Shown in pieces: positions 18,179 to 25,899 of a stretch of DNA of 25,899 nt; the first letter of the stretch is position 1; the number at the start of each line of letters is the position of its first letter. A program made the position numbers and the translations under genes. The DNA comes from Oidiodendron maius Zn (Eukaryota; Ascomycota; Leotiomycetes; Myxotrichaceae). Location of the stretch: positions 1 through 25,899 of the forward strand of contig KN832925.1 of NCBI GenBank assembly GCA_000827325.1, read 5' to 3'. Below the pieces are notes generated by a model. That model was not told the origin of the DNA. It saw nothing but the letters and a program-made list of their open reading frames with translations, and did not search any database.

Positions 18179-18343
18179 ATGAATGTCTTGTCGGCTTACA
18201 TTCCCGTTATTCTCTTTCTCCAGTTTGCAGCAATAGTATATGCCGCACCTGTTGGTGGGACTCTCCTATGCCCCGTTTGGGGAAAAGGCCGGAAGGCTAA
18301 TACTATTGGGTGTAGCAAGTGCAGAATCAAAGGCGGAAATTGA
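18179..18343 (+). CDS. Putative small secreted cysteine-containing peptide, 54 aa
   Basis: An ATG at 18179 opens 54 codons ending in TGA at 18341-18343. Residues 1-22 form a convincing signal peptide (PVILFLQFAAIVYAA, cleavage near Ala22/Ala23). The remaining roughly 31 residues are basic and glycine-rich with three cysteines (positions 31, 45, 48; the last two in CSKC). A GKGRK stretch could be a processing site. It is divergent from the UstYa-like pseudogene, 314 bp from its start. Some fungal ribosomal-peptide precursors lie next to UstYa genes, but no repeated core with Kex2 sites is seen here, so a precursor role is only a possibility. An unrelated secreted peptide or a chance frame cannot be excluded. 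Confidence 0.4.
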   Translation: MNVLSAYIPVILFLQFAAIVYAAPVGGTLLCPVWGKGRKANTIGCSKCRIKGGN

Positions 18344-18860
18344 TAATCCATTGATTGCTAGCGGAGCATACGGCATATACAAGAGGGAGGCGGAGTAGGA
18401 CAACATAATGTCGAATTTAGCCTAATTTCTTTAAGTGGTCTATAGTGCTTATAGTTAACGCGTTGTGGCGAAATAGTGATAATCGGGAACAACAGGGAAT
18501 AATCCACTGCTTAGTAATGAGACAGGCGTAAGCTGCAAGAGCTGAGTACAATAATCCGCACCAGAGCGAACCCTATCTTATAAGATATACTGAAAAACCA
18601 CCTCCGAGGTTTTACCGACAAAAAAAACTTTCACGTGACCTCAACTCTGTAACTGAACTCTGTAATTGTAGCTGTAAATCTTATACATGTGATCCTACAG
18701 CCAAAACGCTTGCTTATGTAATACTGTAGGCTGGCTCGCTACAGGTATTGGCTGATATTTCGAGCTACAACACTAACTAACAACTAACTACTAACTAAAT
18801 TCGATCTTACAAACCTACAATTTATTGCTGTATACCTGTTTTTCGGCCTATTAGAGTGCA
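18344..18860. other. Spacer before the Helitron coding region; Helitron 5' end probably here
   Basis: Normal composition until about 18840, where TA-rich sequence takes over. TAACTAAC-type short repeats occur at about 18770-18800. The A|TC junction of a Helitron 5' terminus should lie in or near this stretch, but I cannot fix it among several candidates. Confidence 0.35.
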
Positions 18861-21800
18861 ATATAGCCTGTAAAATAGATCCTGTTACTCCTTCACTACC
18901 AGAGGTATATGCTATATATAGCTAGTATTGACCTGTTTCTGACTTTCGAGTAGATAAGAATAGTTATTGGTATAGGATATATATTACCTGTTTAGTATAT
19001 ATTATACACGTCTTCTAGCTAGTATTAACCTCTTTTTAGGGTCGGAATGCTTAAAATAGGCTGGCTTTATAGGAGTTAGACCCTAATGCACCCCTATAGA
19101 CATACCGGTCTACTGCCTGTACGGCTATACAGGCTGGCCTAGAGGCTATTCAAGCTGTAAAACGCACCTAGAGCTTTATAATATTCAAAGAACCCCCTTC
19201 TACAGCTACTATAGTACCTCCTTTACCTATTTGACTGGATTCGGATTATATATAGGTTGTTATAGAGCCTTTAGGTGAACCTTTAGTAGCCTCTCCTTCT
19301 TGATCTACTTTATAGTAAGCTTTATAGCCTATCTAGCCTTAAGCTCCCTCTTGAATACTATACTATATATATATACTAGGTGCCTCTGCCTTTATAACCA
19401 GGCTTTGGAATAAGCTGCTATATAATATTGGATATATAAGAGATTGATATAAATATTACAGGGCCTTATAGTAACTAAAGGAGTCAATAAACTGCTGTTT
19501 ATAGAGTAATATCGATTTACCTATAGTCTAGAACCCTCTATACGTTTTATAGGAGCTTTTTGATAGCACGAGTCTACAGAGCAGCCACTTCCTTAATAAT
19601 ATATAGGCCTATAATATATCTTTTGCCTTTACCTTATATTCTTATAAGCTAGACACCTGTATCAACTTTTCTTGGGAGGTTTAAAGCTTCTAGATTTATA
19701 GTACTATATATTATTTCTAGAGGTCTTTAGTTCCTGAGCTAGATAAGCCTTTATAGTTTGTCTAGCTCTTCTTTTATAACCCTAAGTTTATATATAATAT
19801 CTAGCTATAGCGATTTCCAGCCCTTAATCTCTATATTCTAGACTAATTTACAGATATACTTTTTATCTATAACTCTTTTATTGTTTTATATCGGATAGTC
19901 TAGGAGTGTCTAGCAGATCAGTAACAGGATTTTCGGCTCCTTTTAAGCCTATAAATACAGTTGGTTCTAGAGACAGGTATAGACTAGTATTATAAGAATC
20001 TTCTGATCTATAATGAAGTTATAGGTATAATCCCTTATAAGTTAGAGGAGCCTTCAAGCTATAATATTATCCTTGCCTTTCAAAATACTACTAGAAACAG
20101 CCTGAAACTTACAAAGATTAACCTAATAGTAGCTAGCTATATACCTCTATACTATATACTCCTTTTTCTATATAGCGATTACAGGTAGTACTATAGTATA
20201 ACTCTCTAGGACCAGAGATATACCTGTAATAAGGTCTGTCTTAAGTAATTATAGTTCTACTAGTATTGAATAATGCCCTAGAATGGCTTTTTGGCTCTCT
20301 ACTATACTAGCTGTCTATTTTAGTAGTTTGTTATCGATACATTTGCAGCCTATAAGGGCACTAGACTAGACTAGATCCGGAAATACTAGGCTAATATTAG
20401 GGCTAACCTTTATATAGGCTTAGTAGATATACTGATTCAGGAGGATCTTACTATAGCTGATATTAACTATAGGGTTATTCTACTGTCTTCTTTTACTTCT
20501 AGTGACTAAGCTATATAGGGATAGTTTTAGGATTTAATAGTAATTGTCTATACTTATAGGAGGCTTTATCTCTTTCTAACGTTTATAGCTAATCCTAGGT
20601 AGCTAGAGATCCTATAGGAGCTTAAGGTAGGCTAGAACGCTATAGATTATCCTGATCTAATAGTATATATATTTTATACTAAGATTTAGGAGCTGTTTAA
20701 GGAGGTCCGGAACAGGCTATTTGGCAAATATAATATATATATTTATATAATTGAGTATCAAAAGCATAGCCTACTATATATATACCTGTTGATCTGGCTT
20801 GATATACTAGCAGACTACTTTATAGCTAATATTATTAATAAACTGATTTGTATAGAGCTTCTAGACTATTCCTGGGATCCTTTAGGGGAGCTTATAGAGT
20901 ATATAATTAACTAGATGATATATAGTCCTTATAGGTCAGATAATCCAAAGGCTCTCTATATATAGAGCAGGATACCTGGCGCCCTAGTAGCCTGCTTAAA
21001 GAAGTTTCTGAAGCTCTTTTTAGCCTGTATAATAATGGTCGAAGATTTGTATCTAGTCTACTAGTGCTATAATAACAGCTATATGTTTACAATCAAAAAG
21101 CCAGGGTCTATTATAGAAGAGGCTATATAGGATAACTAGTAGATAGTCCCTTATAACCTATATCTGCTATAGAAATATTGATCCTATATTAATCTAGAGT
21201 TATATACTAGTATCTAGACTATTAAATATATATATAAGTATATATATAAAGGCTTTAATAAGGTTATAGTAGAGCTTTCTAGTATAGACAATAAGGTAGA
21301 GTGGTTTATATAGGCCTGTTATATTAGACCTATAGAGGTATATTAAAGGATATTTGAGTTTTGGATATATTAGGAGTTCCCTTCAGTTAAAACACTACTG
21401 GTTCACCTGGAAGGTCTATAGCTAGTTTACTTTATAGATGATCTTATAGTAGCTGAGGTTGCTGAGAGGGCTAAAAACGCTAGGTCTAAGCTTATAGCTT
21501 TCTTCTAGTATAACCTGGAATATCTGGATCAAGCTAGCCCTTGCCTATATCAAGAGGTTCTATAGAAATTTATATGGGACTAGTAAAGAAAGGCCTGGAA
21601 ACTATGTTAGAAAGGCAGGGCAATCAGACAGGTAGTCTATTGTAGCCCTATTATAGGTAAGAGGTTCTATTTATAGATATTATTGACTGCTGTTTAGGCC
21701 CCCTCTTCTTTTGAGAGCCTGTATTTATATAAGGGTGTTCAATATCTGACCTACTAGGCAGCCTGTATTGCCCGGGGACTGGCTGAAAACGATACTAAAT

Positions 21801-23560
21801 AGGTTAGCTGCTTTAAAGAAGCTAGAGTCTTTACCTCTGGAAGTGGTTTATAGACTCTTTTTATTATAGACCTTGGCCTCTAGGCTATAGCGGACCCTTT
21901 AGCGCTCTGGAACTAGTTTAAAGAATATATATATAATAATCTGTAGTACTAGCTCTCTGGATATATAGGTTATCTATTTATTTTATAGGAACCTCACTAT
22001 GACTATAGGCTGTATTTGATTAGCAAGCTCCTTACAGATTGACAGCTTACCTTACAGGATATATACCTCCTAGAAAATATAGTGGATTGGTCCAAAATCA
22101 AGGCTGTAGCCAACCAAGACATTAATCTAGTCTATCACGAAACCCGAGCCACCACAATGAAGGCGCAGCTCAACCCGGATCAGCTTCAGTGTTTTAAAGA
22201 GATTATACAAGCCATTACAGATACTCTAGAACATGCACACTTCTATCTGCAGGGCCCTAGTAGTATAGGTAAGACCTTCCTGTATAATACGCTTTGCTAC
22301 CACTTTCAGACCCTCAGGAAGACTGTCCTTTATACTACATCTACAGGTATTGCAGCTTTACTCCTACCTAACAGAGGCACTGCCCACTCACACTTCCGGA
22401 TCCCTATTCAGCTTAATGAATCCTTAGTTAGCTTAGTATCTAAGACCTCTTCCTTAGCCCAAGAGCTCCATAAGATCAACTTAATTATCTAGAACAAGGT
22501 ACCAATACAGAGTAAGTATATATTCAAGGTTATACACTGCCTATTAGTTGACTTACAGTCTGCTTCAGATGATTTCTTATTTGGTGGTATACCAGTGATT
22601 CTAGGGGAGGATTTTGCACAGATCTTACCAGTGATTCAGGGGGGCTCACGGGCCGCAACTGTCCTTGCCTACCTTCAAAGGTCCTAGATCTGGCCACAGC
22701 TTTATCGGCTATGTTTATAGACTAATATGTATATGTAGAGTGATCTAGAGAACAAGGATTTCGTTACCTGGATCAGCCAGTTACCTTACAATCCTATACT
22801 GAATGGCGCTATAAGCCTACCCCCTTATATCCCCCAGGCTCAGTCAATCCCAGAGCTTATTAGTGGCATATATCCAGCGTCTCTTATAGCTCAGGGTCTC
22901 TCAGATTATACTGTTTTCCGGGGCTATGCGATCCTCTCGACACTAAATTCGATAGTCTTAGCCCTAAACCACAAGATCTTACAGCTCTTTCCAGGTAATA
23001 GCTGTATATATCTCTCTACAGATTCGGCTAACAGTAACAGGAGTGGCCTAGAAAATATACAGTTCCTGCCAGAGTATTTATAGACAATCAAGACAGCATC
23101 ATTACCGCCTTCTAGACTAGAATTGAAAATCAAAGCCCCGATTATTATTATACAGAACCTCTACACCTATAAGGGGCTCTATAACGGGACTCGGTTAGTG
23201 GTAACTAAGCTAGAACCATACTATATTCAGGGTCAGATCCTAGGTGGTAATTTTGACAGGCAGTTACAGACAATTCCCTGGATTAAGTTAAGCTCTTCAG
23301 AGAAGGATAATCTAGGGTTTATACTAACTAGGAGTTAATTTCCAGTCCGTTTATACTTCACAATAACTATTAATAAGTCACAAGGGTAGTCCTTTAATAT
23401 AATTAGCCTAGATTTACAGACACTAGTCTTTTCTTACAGGCAGTTTTATGTGGCTGTTTTGAGAGTTAGATCTGTAAAGGGCCTTTCTATTCTCTTACCT
23501 AAAGGTTCCACTACAACCTAGAACGTTATATACCCGGAAGTGCTTCAGGATATCAAGTAG
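18860..23560 (+). pseudogene. Helitron Rep/helicase pseudogene
   Basis: One frame can be read across the whole interval, interrupted by TAG/TAA. Start: TPSLPEVYAIY. Rep region near 20540-20790: RRLYLFLTFIANPR, then RNRLFGKYNIYIYIIEYQKH, then LLYIYLLIWLD. The last is the HUH nickase motif (PHxHLLVWL in live copies) with both His now Tyr (TAT ATA TAC, 20777-20785). Helicase: Walker A GPSSIGKT at 22253-22276; the Walker B Asp-Glu is now Asn-Lys (22493-22498) after a Trp-to-stop change; GGIPVILGEDFAQILPV; TITINKSQG; and FSYRQFYVAVLRVRS near the end. PIF1-type helicases unwind DNA during rolling-circle transposition. Loss of the HUH histidines and Walker B makes the protein inactive; all these changes are C->T or G->A. 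Confidence 0.88.
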
Positions 23561-25120
23561 TATTAGGGTTTATAGGCTAGAGGCTTTAAATATATAGTTA
23601 TTCATGTATAAGTTACTGTATTCTTGAGTACAGAGCCCCTTTTTATTCCTGGAAACATAAAAAGAGTGCTAAAAACAGTAAAAACTAAATTCCACGCCCT
23701 AAAAGGCAGCCCTTTCAGGGACTTACAGCCGAAACAGACCTGTTACTCTTCTTCTTCCTCTTCTTCCTCTTCCTCTATATTGGCTGCAGCCAGGGCTGCA
23801 AGACACAGGTGCAGCTAGGCTATAAGGGCAGACCTCTTAGCCCAGGTTAGACTACAGGCTTCCTCGAGGAACCTGCTAAGGGTTTCCGGCCCAGCTGTAT
23901 CTGCGGCAGCCCTCGGCCACCGAATCTGGCCAGTAGTGGCAGGGGTGTGGGCAGCAGCAGAGCCAGCACCAGCTATTTTCAGTCAGTCCCTGGAAGCTTA
24001 TAGGCTGGATTTAGTACTCACGGAGTGGGGTAGTGGTAATAGCGGCAGCGGTAACTATCTAGGTCAGTTTCCTCCTCTTTTTCGACCTGGATATAGGCCG
24101 TAACTTACAGCGGCGGGGAGGACAAGGGCCGGGGCCTGTATTTGGCAGTGGCGGCAGGCGGGAACCGATGGGAGGGAGGCCTGGCGGCTGGCTTTGAGCA
24201 GCCTAGGCTGCATTGATGGCGGTAGCGAGGGCGGGAGGGGGAGGGGGAGGCCTGACAGGGGCGCCTAGTATGCTGTAAGTGTCTTTTCGGGCCTGTTTAG
24301 GTTGACTTTGGTGTGTAACTTACGGAAAGAGCAGCGAGCTCCCTTACTGTTGAAGTGGCAGTTGGTATAGCTGCTATGTAATTGGCTAGGCACTGTAATG
24401 CAGAGGGTCTACGGGCCTTGGTTCTGTGTGCAGTGAGTATACGGGGCGTTTATGGTAGCTGTGCCAACTGCCTGCCTGTAAAGGGCCTCCAAATTGCCTG
24501 AACGGGCGACGTTTATACCTGCAATGCGGGTTAGCTGAATAGCGGGAGCCTGAACGATGGGTATGGCAGCGAGGGCGGCGAGGGCGGCGGAGGGGTTGGT
24601 TGGCAGGGCCGGAAGAGGGGGGAGAGCAGGGTTTATTTTGATGATTTTGACTGTTTTAACCTGTAAGTATATAGCCTGAGACCTGAATACTAACTGTAAC
24701 TTATAGATTCTCTGCTCTTTCGGTGTGGTTAGGTTTGGAAAAGGGCTGAAAGAGTGTTTGAGGAGGAGGTTTATTTATACTAGGTGGTAAGTCTTTACTA
24801 TTGTCCCTTTATAGCTGTTCAGGCCTTTATTCAGGAGGTTACGGAGGCTACAGAGGCTGTTTTCAGCCATTATAATGGCTGCTTTCGGCTTTTATGGCTG
24901 CTGTTTGTAGCTATTGTTGTTGCTTTTAGGTCAATATTTGACCAATTATATCCCTTTGCTTAATAATAAATAAAGAGCCCTTTTTTCGGCCCGTATTATT
25001 GAGGTTATTACAGCCGTAAAGTACAATAATTGCCTACAACCTCCTATTGTAGTTGGTAACCCCCTATTGTTGCTCGGCTTGGTCATGTGGAGTTATGTAA
25101 TACACCTGTATTCGTGATGC
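23561..25120. other. Helitron 3' tail, GC-rich and little mutated
   Basis: A serine codon repeat (CTTCTTCCTCTT-type, about 23748-23778) lies in a 64-codon frame at 23624-23818. The same frame goes on after one TAG (23816-23818) to about 24103 as an Ala/Gly-rich stretch, perhaps the natural C-terminus of the helicase or a captured piece. Then come G-rich tracts with quadruplex potential at 24228-24250 and GGGCGGCGA repeats near 24570-24593. No known gene fragment was recognised. Confidence 0.45.
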
Positions 25121-25129
25121 GCACTTAGG

Positions 25130-25165
25130 ATCGCGTCGCGAGCGATAGCGAGCGATTTACCCTAG
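25130..25165 (+). repeat. Helitron 3' terminal hairpin and CTAG end
   Basis: Left arm ATCGCGTCGC (25130-25139) pairs with right arm GCGAGCGAT (25148-25156) around an eight-base loop, with one bulged G. Five bases later the element closes with CTAG (25162-25165), followed by T. The size, GC content and distance from the end match the Helitron 3' termination hairpin. Confidence 0.85.
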
Positions 25166-25169
25166 TCAT

Positions 25170-25899
25170 CTTCATATTCAACAACTTGGGATACCAAATC
25201 GAGGTATGCTCTGTTCAGTCCTTCCCTTGCGGATATATTTATTGAGGCGTCATTAACTATGTGACTGCATTCTAACCTGATCCTTAGACTGCCATTCATG
25301 ATGGTCCATACAACTATCTGGCAAATTGGAATTATTCCTTGTTCGCATCGACATTATACGGCACATTCCATACAAGGACAAACGGTAACCCATATGCCAC
25401 CGAGAAGGAAAAAAGGGATGAGGTTAACCCAGCCATGTTCTCGATGCGAATTACGTGCTGATTCTACTCGTGAAGTAGCTATAGTGCCGGAGTGGAGATA
25501 TTGATTAGCCCAGGCTTGGACTAATGATTTAACTCTCCCTGGCTTAAGCCAGGTGCTTTGGATGTATTTGACACACGCTTGGTGCTCTGGTGTGTCCGAA
25601 TATTCCATTGAAAATTGAAGTAATCGAGAACTATATTCGGAAATATCGGGTGACGAATAATGCCTAGCCATTCCTGAAAGAATCCCTCATAGTTATCCTT
25701 ACTATCAAATTTAGGCCTACATTACTGTTGGATATTCTAGTTGGCATGCCAAAGACATAGTAATGTCGCATGTTCCGGGAAAATAGCTGAAAGAGCATTT
25801 CCAAGAGCTTGATCACAATCAGTACTAACTGCATTAAGTGTAAGGCATTGTTGGATGAATCAAGCTAAAAGGCTCTCCGATTTGAGGTAAGGGCCTATT
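25170..25899 (-). pseudogene. Mutator-like (MULE) transposase fragment, runs off the window
   Basis: On the minus strand from 25899 downward the sequence encodes a MULE transposase core: VSTDCDQALGNALSAIFPEH with the second catalytic Asp region, then LLCLWHAN and, after a stop, NIQQ (in live enzymes LCxWHxxKN). Next come NYEGFFQEWLGIIR and, after a frameshift near 25660, ACVKYIQSTWLKPG, VQAWANQYLHSGTIATSRVES, the conserved block after the DDE domain. Three or more disablements (two stops and a frameshift) are present. Below about 25430 the resemblance fades; a SWIM-type zinc finger may have been near 25350 but is not convincing. The Helitron end lies next to it at 25165. Confidence 0.75.

Larger units (their letters stand above)
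18860..25165 (+). mobile_element. Helitron rolling-circle transposon, partly RIP-degraded
   Basis: The element carries Rep-type and PIF1-type helicase coding in the order expected of Helitrons, and ends with a hairpin followed by CTAG at 25162-25165, then host T. Helitrons insert between A and T and end in CTRR. The 5' limit given is where coding resemblance starts, not the true end. From about 18860 to 22080 RIP damage is extreme (frequent in-frame TAG/TAA); from 22080 to 23560 it is mild; 23640-24960 is GC-rich and nearly untouched. No target duplication is expected for this class. Confidence 0.85.

Noticed and set aside
18600-18660. CACGTGACC region as the Helitron 5' end
   Set aside because: No decisive A|TC junction or matching end could be chosen among several candidates, so the 5' terminus was left open.

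Overview
The window looks like accessory, transposon-rich DNA of a filamentous ascomycete (Pezizomycotina; the gene content would suit Aspergillus/Penicillium relatives, but the sequence does not fix the species). Intact genes have several 47-61 nt introns with fungal donor, branch (CTAAY-type) and AG acceptor signals. AT-rich blocks are saturated with CpA->TpA / TpG->TpA changes, the mark of repeat-induced point mutation (RIP). The gene families are typical of such fungi: GH3, GH7 and GH12 glycosidases, nitrilase, carotenoid/stilbene oxygenase, UstYa-like DUF3328 and F-box.

Layout. 1-1715: a 166-bp tandem repeat and a RIP-damaged Tc1/mariner element that ends at a TA beside the 5' fragment of a GH3 beta-glucosidase gene. 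1990-4140: mostly non-coding, with diverged short repeats and a 121-bp MITE-like element. 4473-7897: an F-box protein (-), a broken hypothetical frame (+) and a complete four-exon nitrilase (+). 8042-8535: a nitroreductase pseudogene. 9400-10620: a RIP-ruined coding frame of unknown family. 11017-11815: a complete two-exon GH12 endoglucanase. 12151-13808: 5' fragments of two pogo/Fot1-type transposases, one fused in frame to a ShK-like cysteine-rich domain. 13997-14578: the C-terminal half of a GH7 endoglucanase without its catalytic motif. 14628-16369: a complete five-exon carotenoid-oxygenase-family gene, read through a GC-AG intron. 17329-18343: a UstYa-like (DUF3328) pseudogene divergent from a 54-residue putative secreted peptide. 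About 18860-25165: a Helitron with Rep and PIF1-type helicase regions and a recognisable 3' hairpin-CTAG end. 25166-25899: a Mutator-like transposase fragment running off the window.

Three plant-cell-wall glycosidase genes lie in one window, but only GH12 is whole; GH3 and GH7 are pieces cut at rearrangement points. The nitrilase, the oxygenase and GH12 each assemble into one frame with conserved catalytic residues and are the best candidates for live genes. The most unusual points are the GC-AG intron that rescues the oxygenase, the Trp-to-Gly change next to the nitrilase nucleophile, the UstYa/small-peptide pair, the transposase-ShK fusion, and the sharp step in RIP damage inside the Helitron. 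All assignments were made by eye from motifs; no database search was run.
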